Positions 1-6,938 are shown, counted from the stretch's first letter. The stretch is DNA of 12,321 bases from Alphaproteobacteria bacterium (GCA_024280585.1 JAJRPW010000184.1:1-12321); one strand, 5' to 3'. Notes: generated from the letters alone by a model not told the origin. Numbers and translations: made by a program.

Positions 1-762
1 ACATATACAAAAGTGCATGAAATATGCGCTTATGTCAGCAAAACGTACAAAGTTGATTACAGTGTTAGCGGTATGAATGACTGGCTAAAGAAAAATGGCT
101 TCAGCTATAAGAAACCCAAGGGTATTCCTGCTAAAGCGGACGCCGAGCAACAAAAAAAGTTTGTCAAAAAATATGATAAATTAATGAATGAAACGCCCGA
201 AGATGAGCCAATATTGTTCGGAGATTGTGTCCATCCGACGCAGGCCACACGCATCACCTATGGCTGGATACGCACTGGAAAAGACAAGCTTATTGCGACA
301 AGTGCGTCACGAACCAGGCTCAATATAGCTGGTGCAATCAACCTTGAAGACATGAAAGTTATCAGTCAGCAATTCGAGACTATTAATAGTGCATCAATGG
401 TTGAGTTCTTCAAAATAGTGCAGAAATCCTATCCATCCGCTCCTAAAATCCACCTAATTCTGGATCAGGCCAGCTATCACAGGAGTGCTGAGGTTAAGGA
501 ATTTGTTGCCACAGAAGATTGTCGAATTGTAATACATCTGCTACCCCCATATAGCCCAAATTTAAACCCGATTGAACGATTATGGAAAATTATGCACGAA
601 CATGTGTCAAACAATCACTACTTCGCATCGGCAAAAGAATTTCGACAGAAAATTAATTGGTTTTTTGACAAAAAACTACCTCATATTGCGTGGAGTTTAC
701 AGGACACTATCAATGATAATTTTCAGATGATTGATGATAAAAAACTACAACTTGGTTCGTGA
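1..762 (+). CDS. IS630-family transposase, 5' end outside window
   Basis: This is the C-terminal part of a DDE transposase that cuts and joins DNA at TA targets. The reading frame is open to base 1, so the GTG at 13 is probably internal and the true start lies upstream. Counting from that GTG, residues 1-37 look like the end of the winged-helix DNA-binding region. The catalytic triad is D71 (in FGDCVHP), D151 (in LILDQASYH) and E188 (in NPIERLWK), with 36 residues between the last two. LPPYSPNLNPIERLWK is the hallmark of the DDE_3 endonuclease domain in IS630/Tc1-mariner enzymes. About 250 residues are visible against roughly 330-350 in the family, and no internal stop or frameshift is seen. 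It converges on, and overlaps, the truncated gene at 710-1186, into which the element has inserted. The family call is firm; the exact subgroup is not. Confidence 0.93.
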   Translation, partial: TYTKVHEICAYVSKTYKVDYSVSGMNDWLKKNGFSYKKPKGIPAKADAEQQKKFVKKYDKLMNETPEDEPILFGDCVHPTQATRITYGWIRTGKDKLIATSASRTRLNIAGAINLEDMKVISQQFETINSASMVEFFKIVQKSYPSAPKIHLILDQASYHRSAEVKEFVATEDCRIVIHLLPPYSPNLNPIERLWKIMHEHVSNNHYFASAKEFRQKINWFFDKKLPHIAWSLQDTINDNFQMIDDKKLQLGS

Positions 763-768
763 GGGGTA
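1..768 (+). mobile_element. IS630-type insertion sequence, right-hand part
   Basis: Only the right part of the element is visible. The transposase stop (760-762) is followed at once by GGGG and then TATA (767-770). The AlbA_2 reading frame resumes its native-looking sequence from base 770-772 onward, so the outer boundary lies at one of the two TA steps, 767-768 or 769-770. This fits IS630 elements, which duplicate a TA dinucleotide. The terminal inverted repeat should be the sequence around 745-768, including the last codons of the transposase. Its partner repeat lies upstream of the window, so the repeat itself is inferred. Confidence 0.8.
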
Positions 769-1186
769 TAGCAACCAAACTTTCACCTGCCCGAGCATAA
801 TAATGCCCTTTCCATGCGATGGGTATTCCACGAGGTGCTGGTGGAATCTCAAATAAAATCACACGCCCATTTTCATGTGGTAATTCATAAATATTACGGA
901 AAGCAATGCTTGGCTCAGTATCATCTGCAATTTGCATTTTAAGGCTTTGAAGGCGATCTGGCTCTGGGCGATAATCTGTACCAACAATATTTTTTGCATC
1001 AGATACACCAAACACTAGCCACGCATTTTCAACAGAACGCAGATTTGCCTCATTCGACAGGGCAGAGAAATATTTGCCAATATCATTGGTAGAGAAGCTC
1101 TCTCCAGCCTGCTTGAATTCAATAACCTCATTTTCCCACTCGGCAATTAAGCTATCCAGCTTGGCTTGTAGTTCTGTTGTATCCAT
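710..1186 (-). pseudogene. AlbA_2/Schlafen-type DNA-binding protein, truncated by IS630
   Basis: This is the N-terminal fragment of a protein with an AlbA_2 (Schlafen-like) domain, a putative nucleic-acid-binding fold often linked to defence loci and transcription regulators. Seen: an acidic/hydrophobic start, EVIEFKQ near residues 20-26, the LVFGVSD strand near 57-63, and the ILFEIPPAPRGIPIAWKG...YYARAGES stretch at 110-136. Full proteins of this type usually run to about 400 residues or more. Here native sequence ends at A139 (bases 770-772); the last 19 residues are antisense to the IS630 transposase end. The start ATG at 1186 has a strong AGGAGAA at 1191-1197 that overlaps the stop of the upstream methyltransferase gene, with a 9-base gap, so it was the next gene in that operon. 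A folded N-terminal domain might still be made, but the C-terminal part is lost. Confidence 0.85.
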
Positions 1187-1190
1187 AATT

Positions 1191-1197
1191 TTCTCCT
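1191..1197 (-). promoter_or_regulatory. Ribosome binding site of the truncated AlbA_2 gene
   Basis: AGGAGAA on the minus strand sits four bases before the ATG at 1186 and shares two bases with the TAG stop of the methyltransferase gene (1196-1198). It fixes the AlbA_2 start and shows tight operon packing, with probable translational coupling. Confidence 0.75.
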
Positions 1198-3064
1198 AAA
1201 TAACCTTGATGTCGGTTGCTGGTGATTTAAGTTTGAAGATTTGTTCTATGTTGATTTTTACAGCATCGTTTGCGAAACCATCATCACGGAAAACGACACG
1301 CAGGGGTTGGCGTTCTGCTAGTTTTGTGACGAACTCTTCGTTGATATCTTTATCAAAACAAGCGGCTAGTGCGTTATTATCTACGAAAAATACCTGCTTG
1401 CCATCAATCTCGGTGTGTTCAATGGATAGTGATAAATCCACACCCCAATCTAGCAATACTTGGAATAGCAAATCTTCAGATGAACGATCTTGTTTGATAT
1501 TGCCCTCTAACGCATCAAATAATTCCAGCTTGGTATCATCAGGTGTAAGATGCACATCCTCCATGTTGGAGCTATCAATTTTGAACACACGAAAACCTAT
1601 ATCCAGATTTTCAATACCTTCTTTACCAGCATTATCTTCCTTGATTTTCTTGCCCGCTCGGCGGATGCGTTCTTTGGCGATTTCAGCGATGTTTTTATAA
1701 CCAGCTTTGAAGGCTTCTGATTTCTCATCAGTTATTTCTGGCAACTGCACAGATATGCATTTACGATTTCCACCATCTTCAGCGTTGAGTTGCATAACTG
1801 CATGGGCTGTTGTTCCAGAGCCGCAGAAAAAATCTAATATAGTGCCGTCATTTTCTAAAGTTATGTTAGATAAGTGTGAGAGTAACTCTACAGGTTTTGG
1901 GTTGTCGAATAACTCGGGGATGGCAAACAAAGTATCGTTGACAAGCTCCGAACCAGAAGCACTAGTTCCGCAATTATCTAAAATATTTGGTTGTGCAGAG
2001 TATGTATCATTATCTTCAAAATTATATATTTTTTGTAATATTTTTTCTCCATCCCAAATAAACCTATTTTTATTCTCTAACTCTTTTGCTGTTTCAATTC
2101 CAATCTGCCATCTTTTTCCAAGTCGTGGTTTATGCCCTATTATTTCAAACTTCATTGTGTCACGTTTATAAGCCCCTGAATCCTTTTTCTCTATAACTGT
2201 AGTTCTATAACTTCCATCCTCATCCACATGAGGATAGTTCCTATCGCTAGAAGCTCGAAATCTCTGTTTTATTTTAGCGTTCTTTGACCGCCCATAACAT
2301 AATTGATAATCAGTTTGAGAGCTTACCTGAGCATCTTTAACATTTGAGGTTGTCCCTTTCTTCTTCCATAAAAAACAGGCTATGAAATTATTTTCTCCGA
2401 ATATTTCATCGCACATTTTACGCAAATTATGAATTTCATGGTCTGCAATAGAAATAAAAATAATGCCATCTTCGTCAAGTAAGGACTGCGCTCTTTTTAA
2501 CCGTGGATAAATCATACTCAACCAATCAGAATGAAAGCGACCATTACTATCTGGATTAGCAACTAACCTGCCACCTTCTTCATCTTTCTGTTCTGATGCT
2601 TCATCATATTCTTGCTTATCAGCCGTAAAATTATCGTTATAAATAAAATCATTACCTGTATTATATGGCGGATCGATATAGATCATTTTGATTTTGCCGA
2701 GATAGGTTTCTTGCAGCAATTTCAGTGCATCACGATTATCACCCTCAATGAATATGTTTTTGGTGCTGTCAAACTCCACACTCTCCTTGCGACACGGACG
2801 CAGGGTTTTATTAATCGGTGTATTGGCGGCAACCAGTGCCTTGCGCTTACCAGGCCAGTTGAGGCTATAACGCTCGGCAGGACCTTCAACAATTGAGCTT
2901 GAGAATTCCTGACGCAGAGCATCAAAATCAATCGCATGCTCCAGCTCGCCTTTATCACCCAGCTTTTCAGTCACACAATTAGGGAATAACTCCGCCAGCT
3001 TGGCGATATTTTCATCCACAAAATCTGGTGTTTGCAAATCCAGCTTTTCAAAAATTTCAGTCAT
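1196..3064 (-). CDS. mod: Type III-like adenine-N6 DNA methyltransferase (Mod)
   Basis: This enzyme transfers a methyl group from S-adenosylmethionine to N6 of adenine in a specific DNA site. The order is that of a beta-class enzyme: catalytic motif IV DPPYNTG at residues 131-137 comes before the SAM-binding motif I DFFCGSGTTAHA at 411-422, with NPKP at 388-391 just before it. Residues about 230-385 between them should be the target recognition domain; their DNA is visibly more AT-rich than the flanks. The C-terminus (RVVFRDDGFANDAVKINIEQ) is typical of type III Mod proteins, and 622 residues is a normal length. The ATG at 3064 overlaps the end of the helicase-DUF4391 gene by 8 bases and has a GAGG-type ribosome binding site. 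No damage is visible, unlike its neighbours. The target site cannot be read from sequence alone. Confidence 0.93.
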   Translation of the reverse strand: MTEIFEKLDLQTPDFVDENIAKLAELFPNCVTEKLGDKGELEHAIDFDALRQEFSSSIVEGPAERYSLNWPGKRKALVAANTPINKTLRPCRKESVEFDSTKNIFIEGDNRDALKLLQETYLGKIKMIYIDPPYNTGNDFIYNDNFTADKQEYDEASEQKDEEGGRLVANPDSNGRFHSDWLSMIYPRLKRAQSLLDEDGIIFISIADHEIHNLRKMCDEIFGENNFIACFLWKKKGTTSNVKDAQVSSQTDYQLCYGRSKNAKIKQRFRASSDRNYPHVDEDGSYRTTVIEKKDSGAYKRDTMKFEIIGHKPRLGKRWQIGIETAKELENKNRFIWDGEKILQKIYNFEDNDTYSAQPNILDNCGTSASGSELVNDTLFAIPELFDNPKPVELLSHLSNITLENDGTILDFFCGSGTTAHAVMQLNAEDGGNRKCISVQLPEITDEKSEAFKAGYKNIAEIAKERIRRAGKKIKEDNAGKEGIENLDIGFRVFKIDSSNMEDVHLTPDDTKLELFDALEGNIKQDRSSEDLLFQVLLDWGVDLSLSIEHTEIDGKQVFFVDNNALAACFDKDINEEFVTKLAERQPLRVVFRDDGFANDAVKINIEQIFKLKSPATDIKVI

Positions 3065-5246
3065 TATTTTTCCTCAATTGTTTTATATCCTTATCCAGCA
3101 TTTTCAGCTGTGAATTCAATTCTACCTTGCGGTTAAACTGTTTTATTCGTGCAAGGCGTAATTCTAATATTTTCTGTTCTTTTTCCTTAGACAACACATG
3201 CTCCACACGCTTTATATGCTCTTCCATGCTCTCGCCTGCTTTTGCTGGCAATGGCATAATCTCACGCAACAAATGCTCGTATAAACTGCCTAAGTCCAGC
3301 ACAACAGGAAGTTTTTGTTGTTTTTTATCTTCTGCCTGCCAATCTGTGCAGAAATAAGTATCACCAATCACCCACTTGCTCGCATCGGCATCATTCGGAC
3401 GCTTATATGCTGCTGCTATTTTAATCTTATTGCCAAATTTAAGCTGGTAAATTATCGGGTGGGCAATGGCTTTGTCTATATAACGCAGAAGGTTTGTATC
3501 CAGCTTTTCTGTTTTTAATGGAATCTCAAAAATCTCTATTTCTTTGACTTTTGCAGTTTCTGATAGATTTGTAGTTTTTGGCGCGAGCTTATATTGCCAG
3601 ACTATCTTTTTAATCTGTGCCGCAAATGCATCTTGCACCTTACGGCTAGGCTTTAGCTGAGCAAAAATATCATTAAAGCCCATCACATCATCTCTGCTGG
3701 TTAATGGGCTGTGATATGAAATAGGTTTTTCACGCTTAGGAAATGTACCAATCTCTGCCGTATCATAAAATGTTTGTATATGTTTGCGTGATCTGGCTAT
3801 CGTAACGCTATCTAGTAATTCAAAGAAATCAAAATCTAAAGATTTTAATATTTCTTCAGTTGTGCGTTCTTCAGGTGGAAGTTTTGCCCAAGTATTAAAT
3901 GTTGCTTGCACTTTACGGAAAATCTCATCAATGCCTTTTGTGGTTTTTAGTCGGCTATTAATATTAGATGTATCGCCTTCATATGCTAGAGAAAGCTGGT
4001 TTTTTAGGTCATTAAACCTATTATTTACCGGCGTTGCTGATAGCATTAGAACTTTTGTTTTAACGCCTTCCTTAATTACGGAATTCATTAGTTTCTGATA
4101 GCGGGTTTCCTTGTCCTTAAAAGCATCATTATTGCGGAAGTTATGCGATTCATCTATCACGACAAGATCGTAGTTCCCCCAGTTTATGCGATCTAGTGGC
4201 GTGCCGAATGATTCACCGCTAGTTCTTTGCAAGTCTGTATGACAAAGAACATCATAATTAAATCTATCCTTAGAAAAAATATTAGTTTTGAGGTTTCTAT
4301 TGTAATTGAGCCAGTTATTTGCTAGCTTTTTGGGACATAGGACAAGTACAGATTTATTCCTTAGCTCATAATATTTAACAACAGCAAGGGCTGTGAATGT
4401 TTTACCTAAACCAACGCTATCTGCCAGAATACAGCCATTATATGTTTCTAGTTTATTGATAATCCCTGTAGCACCATCTTGCTGGAAATTATAAAGCTTA
4501 TTCCAAATTAGACTATCTTTGTATCCAGTTAAATCATTTGGTAGTACGTCCTCGTTAATATCCTCAAGAAACTCGTTAAAAATATTATAGAGCATAAGGA
4601 AGTAAATTTGCTCAGGAGAGTTTTCTTTGTAAACAGATGCAATATGCTCACATAACCTACTAGTAACATCTTCAATTTTTTCTGGATCATTCCATATCTG
4701 ATTAAAAAGGCTAAGATATGCCTGCGTGCTTTCTGGTTCATTAAGTTTTGTAACTATATTTGAAACAGCGTCACCCTGCTGATAGCCCAAATCAACAGCG
4801 GTAAAACCATGAAGAGGTAAATATACAGATTGTTCATCAATATTTTTAATGCACGCGAATTGCTGCATTGGTGATTTTCCACTGTTAGATCTAAAGGTGG
4901 CTTTTTCTTTTATCCAATCTGCACATTCTTTTGCAATCGCTCGCTGATTAAGCTTGTTCCTAAGTTGTATTTCAAAGTCACTGCCATAAAAGTTGCGTTC
5001 CCGTTCAGCTTTTGGAATGTAGAACCTACGGTGTTCTTTTTTTATTTTGTCAGATGATTCATCTGGCACAAATGTTGGCGAAGTGAATATAAACTCCAAA
5101 GATTCAATTTTTTGTAATTCATCTTTTAGAGCTTCAAATGCATAAATAGAAAAACAAGACGCGGCGATTTTAAGGGCAGAGCCCTTTTTAATCGTTCTTT
5201 TTATATCATCACCCAAAAGGTGGTTTATATTATCAATGATATCCAT
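3057..5246 (-). CDS. SNF2-type helicase N-terminal half fused to DUF4391 domain
   Basis: The first ~530 residues match an SNF2-type helicase of the kind found with type III-like mod genes. Residues 20-155 resemble its degenerate PLD-like N-terminal region. Helicase motifs follow: Walker A DSVGLGKT at 276-283, motif II DESH at 365-368, motif III SAT at 403-405. From about residue 532 the protein is instead a DUF4391 domain: AQIKKIVWQYKLAPKTTNL (543-561), then the IEIFEIPL strand, an AAYKR strand, and a coiled-coil end with QFNRKVELN (703-711). The second RecA lobe (motifs IV-VI) is absent, as are about 25 usual starting residues of DUF4391. In related loci, as I recall them, these are two adjacent genes ahead of mod, with the helicase near 1,000 residues. 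I infer an in-frame deletion near bases 3640-3660. Without lobe two, helicase or translocase activity is unlikely, though ATP binding could remain. Confidence 0.85.
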   Translation of the reverse strand: MDIIDNINHLLGDDIKRTIKKGSALKIAASCFSIYAFEALKDELQKIESLEFIFTSPTFVPDESSDKIKKEHRRFYIPKAERERNFYGSDFEIQLRNKLNQRAIAKECADWIKEKATFRSNSGKSPMQQFACIKNIDEQSVYLPLHGFTAVDLGYQQGDAVSNIVTKLNEPESTQAYLSLFNQIWNDPEKIEDVTSRLCEHIASVYKENSPEQIYFLMLYNIFNEFLEDINEDVLPNDLTGYKDSLIWNKLYNFQQDGATGIINKLETYNGCILADSVGLGKTFTALAVVKYYELRNKSVLVLCPKKLANNWLNYNRNLKTNIFSKDRFNYDVLCHTDLQRTSGESFGTPLDRINWGNYDLVVIDESHNFRNNDAFKDKETRYQKLMNSVIKEGVKTKVLMLSATPVNNRFNDLKNQLSLAYEGDTSNINSRLKTTKGIDEIFRKVQATFNTWAKLPPEERTTEEILKSLDFDFFELLDSVTIARSRKHIQTFYDTAEIGTFPKREKPISYHSPLTSRDDVMGFNDIFAQLKPSRKVQDAFAAQIKKIVWQYKLAPKTTNLSETAKVKEIEIFEIPLKTEKLDTNLLRYIDKAIAHPIIYQLKFGNKIKIAAAYKRPNDADASKWVIGDTYFCTDWQAEDKKQQKLPVVLDLGSLYEHLLREIMPLPAKAGESMEEHIKRVEHVLSKEKEQKILELRLARIKQFNRKVELNSQLKMLDKDIKQLRKNND

Positions 5247-5251
5247 AATTT

Positions 5252-5431
5252 TTATTTATGCGCCTTCTTCTGATTTACAATCCACTCTTCAATATCGGCT
5301 TTATCAAAACGCCATGAGCCACCAACCTTAAACCCAGGAATTACCCCCTTAGCCACAAGAACATAGGCGGTTTTATCCTTAATCTTAAGATATGCCGCCA
5401 CTTCTTTAATGGTTATAATATCATCGCCCAT
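5252..5431 (-). CDS. Small helix-turn-helix (excisionase/MerR-like) DNA-binding protein
   Basis: This 59-residue protein is a single HTH_17-type winged-helix domain. It begins MGDDIITIKEVAAYLKIKDK, and the hallmark pattern is an I-T-I-K-E-V-A-A-Y-L helix near residues 6-15, then T-A-Y-V near 21-24, IPGFKVGGSWRFDKADIEEW at 31-50, and a basic end. The G-G-S-W-R-F wing followed by an acidic-tryptophan helix is classic for excisionase-family proteins. The ATG at 5431 has GTGAGG nine bases upstream. The stop lies only five bases before the helicase-DUF4391 start, so it leads that operon. Its role may be transcriptional control of the RM genes; it is unlikely to be a true excisionase, as no integrase is visible. 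The fold is firm, the role inferred. Confidence 0.85.
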   Translation of the reverse strand: MGDDIITIKEVAAYLKIKDKTAYVLVAKGVIPGFKVGGSWRFDKADIEEWIVNQKKAHK

Positions 5432-5639
5432 ACAATAGCCTCACTATATTTGGAATGAAGCTATAGAAAATATAGAAATTAGTGGAAAAAACAAGAACGA
5501 TAAAAATATTCTGTTTTAGAGATTTTCTGTCACCCGAATAATCAAATTTCTGTAACTCGCCCTGAACATTTTGTATCAACCACTGTGTGTCTGGTAATTC
5601 CCCTTTTTTATACAAAATCAGAACCATACTTCGTAACAA
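5421..5639 (-). CDS. Possible small membrane protein, unrecognised
   Basis: An open frame of 72 codons starts with TTG at 5639; an ATG at 5627 would give 68. It has a charged first half (KKGELPDTQ, ELQKFDYSGDRKSLKQ) and one hydrophobic stretch near residues 45-62 that could span a membrane, ending with a basic RLLYGR. It overlaps the start of the helix-turn-helix gene by 11 bases, as a co-transcribed gene might. Against it: no convincing ribosome binding site, AT-rich sequence in which such frames arise by chance, and no family I recognise. Treat it as a candidate only. Confidence 0.25.
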   Translation of the reverse strand: MLRSMVLILYKKGELPDTQWLIQNVQGELQKFDYSGDRKSLKQNIFIVLVFSTNFYIFYSFIPNIVRLLYGR

Positions 5640-5665
5640 ATATAGCTACTAAATCCAGAGAAAAA

Positions 5666-5705
5666 GTTGAAAGTTTTCAGTGCGTATTTATAGAAAACTT
5701 TCAAC
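5666..5705. repeat. Perfect 13-bp inverted repeat, 14-nt spacer
   Basis: GTTGAAAGTTTTC at 5666-5678 is exactly mirrored by GAAAACTTTCAAC at 5693-5705. The spacer (5679-5692) reads TATAAA on the minus strand, a possible -10 box. The right arm ends five bases before a plus-strand TTGACA. It could be an operator for divergent promoters, an RNA hairpin, or the remnant of a mobile-element end. It is not followed by a T-run on either strand, so a simple terminator is unlikely. Confidence 0.7.
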
Positions 5706-5730
5706 GTATATTGACAACAACGGTATATTG
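5706..5730. repeat. 8-bp direct repeat GTATATTG
   Basis: GTATATTG occurs at 5706-5713 and again at 5723-5730, 17 bases apart start to start. The first copy runs into the TTGACA element. This could be a pair of regulator half-sites or chance in AT-rich DNA. Confidence 0.35.
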
Positions 5731-5740
5731 GAGGTAAATA
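5711..5740 (+). promoter_or_regulatory. Candidate promoter of the copper operon
   Basis: TTGACA at 5711-5716 is a perfect sigma70 -35 box. The best -10 at usable spacing is the weak TAAATA at 5735-5740 (18-base spacer); the better TATAAA at 5739-5744 is 22 bases away, which is too far. Weak -10 and long spacing would suit an activated promoter, but I see no CueR-type or CzcR-type operator. A leader of roughly 120 bases would precede the first gene. Confidence 0.35.
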
Positions 5741-5817
5741 TAAACAGAAAAAACGCTTGCAACTTACCCACTTTAAAGCAATCAATACAGGTTTGGTAAA
5801 AAACATGAGTTTTTTTG

Positions 5818-5834
5818 AGGGGCAACCCTTTTTT
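5818..5834 (+). terminator. Small hairpin plus T-run in the leader of the copper operon
   Basis: AGGG-GCAA-CCCT (5818-5829) forms a 4-bp stem with a GNRA-type loop, and T continues to 5834. A second A/T-rich mirror, AAAAAC-ATGA-GTTTTT (5799-5814), lies just before it. It resembles a weak intrinsic terminator or attenuator, but the stem is short. Confidence 0.3.
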
Positions 5835-5871
5835 ATGCGTATAAGGGGAATAAATTTGGAGCAAAAACATT

Positions 5872-6435
5872 ATGATTGAAATTATACCAAACTGGCATCC
5901 GGTATTAGTGCATTTTACTATTGCACTGTTTGCCACTTCAACGGGTCTGTTCTTTGCAGGCGGCATTTTTTCCGGGCAATCCTGGAGTAAAACACTTCTG
6001 CGGGTGGCTCATATCAATTTATGGATTGGTGCGGGTATTACTATTTTAACCCTACTCGCCGGATGGGATGCATATAACACTGTCACCCACGATGCACCGT
6101 CGCACGCCGCGATGACCGATCATCGCAACTGGGCGTTTGTAACTGCTGCTTTATTTGGAGTTATTGCCATATGGTCGCTGGCCGGCTATCGCAAAACACT
6201 CCGGGTTGGAGTTCCCTTCCTGGCTGTATTAGCCATTGCATCTGTGTTGTTGGCAACTACCGGATATAAAGGCGGCGAAGCAGTTTATCGCTATGGTTTG
6301 GGTGTTATGTCATTGCCGCAAGCCGAAGGCGGTGGTGGGCACGATAGCCATTCCGAGGGCGGAGAAAGTACTGGAGGGCATCAGGAATCTGGCAGCAAAG
6401 AAGAAGCCCCACATGATGACGGCGGCGATCATTAA
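5872..6435 (+). CDS. DUF2231 membrane protein with His-rich tail
   Basis: This is an inner-membrane protein of 187 residues with four predicted membrane segments, near residues 10-32, 44-65, 86-105 and 111-131. DUF2231 features are the NWHPVLVHFTIALF start (H9, H14), AGWDAYNTVTHDAPSH after the second segment, and TTGYKGGEAVYRYGLGV after the fourth. The tail from about 153 is rich in Gly, Glu and His (H157, H160, H170, H181, H187), which suggests metal binding at the membrane surface. The family is of unknown function but is often found beside copper-tolerance and cytochrome-related genes. GGAG at 5858-5861 sets the start at 5872. It is followed 20 bases later by the DUF411 gene. The copper link is inferred from context and the tail, not from a known reaction. 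Confidence 0.88.
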   Translation: MIEIIPNWHPVLVHFTIALFATSTGLFFAGGIFSGQSWSKTLLRVAHINLWIGAGITILTLLAGWDAYNTVTHDAPSHAAMTDHRNWAFVTAALFGVIAIWSLAGYRKTLRVGVPFLAVLAIASVLLATTGYKGGEAVYRYGLGVMSLPQAEGGGGHDSHSEGGESTGGHQESGSKEEAPHDDGGDH

Positions 6436-6455
6436 TTATAATTAAAGGATAAAAA

Positions 6456-6938
6456 ATGAGCAAAAAGATAGTTCTTGTTACGGTTGGAGTTTTAGCCTTA
6501 TTTGTAGTTGCTATTTTTGTATCAAAACCAAATATAAGCGAACAAAAAACCGTGAGTGTTGCTAAAGAAATAAAACAATCAGTACAAATCTTCAAATCTC
6601 CGACTTGTGGATGTTGCAAGGGATATGCATCGGCATTAGGGCAAGATGGGTTTCAGGTTAAGGCGACCGATATGAGTGACGTTGGTGTTGTAAAGGATAA
6701 ATATAATATCCCTGCCCAAATGCGCTCGTGCCATACTACTGTTGTCGGCAAGTATTTTGTTGAAGGTCACGTTCCTATTGAGGCTGTAAATAAACTGCTG
6801 AGAGAACAGCCAGATATTGACGGTATTGCTTTGCCGGGAATGCCAATCGGTACACCTGGAATGCCAGGCCGCAAACAAGGCCCGTTCGTTATTTACCAAG
6901 TTACCGATGGTGTCTACTCTGAATATATGACTATGTAG
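6456..6938 (+). CDS. DUF411 (CopG-like) metal-binding protein
   Basis: This periplasm-facing protein of 160 residues has one N-terminal hydrophobic segment (about 5-22) that acts as a signal or membrane anchor; no lipobox Cys is present. The DUF411 domain starts at VQIFKSPTCGCCKGY, with C51, C53 and C54, and continues with MRSCHTTVVGKYFVEGHVP (C92, H93, H105) and the Gly/Pro/Met loop ALPGMPIGTPGMPG at 125-138. These Cys, His and Met residues are the likely copper ligands. DUF411 proteins accompany copper-resistance operons, where related proteins are called CopG; a redox or copper-handling role in the periplasm has been proposed for that group. An AAGGA ribosome binding site lies just before the ATG. 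Full length for the family. Confidence 0.92.
   Translation: MSKKIVLVTVGVLALFVVAIFVSKPNISEQKTVSVAKEIKQSVQIFKSPTCGCCKGYASALGQDGFQVKATDMSDVGVVKDKYNIPAQMRSCHTTVVGKYFVEGHVPIEAVNKLLREQPDIDGIALPGMPIGTPGMPGRKQGPFVIYQVTDGVYSEYMTM

Larger units (their letters stand above)
5432..5871. other. Divergent gene-poor regulatory gap
   Basis: About 440 AT-rich bases separate the minus-strand RM operon from the plus-strand copper operon. Apart from the doubtful small frame at 5421-5639, it holds signals rather than genes: a short inverted repeat CTATA-N5-TATAG at 5461-5475 near the helix-turn-helix gene start, a perfect 13-bp inverted repeat (5666-5705), a TTGACA element (5711-5716), a direct repeat (5706-5730) and a hairpin with T-run (5818-5834). 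No tRNA or attachment-site structure was seen. Confidence 0.6.

Noticed and set aside
1206..2171. Two long plus-strand open frames opposite mod
   Set aside because: Their translations are low-complexity and Ser-rich with no motifs, and the opposite strand carries clear methyltransferase motifs.
5461..5475. CTATA-N5-TATAG inverted repeat before the helix-turn-helix gene
   Set aside because: It could be an operator, but five-base A/T arms are expected by chance in this AT-rich gap; noted only as part of the gap description.
5618..5966. Minus-strand frames crossing the inverted repeat and the DUF2231 start
   Set aside because: They overlap the promoter signals and the start of a well-supported gene, have Cys/Phe/Tyr-rich composition typical of AT-rich noise, and lack ribosome binding sites.
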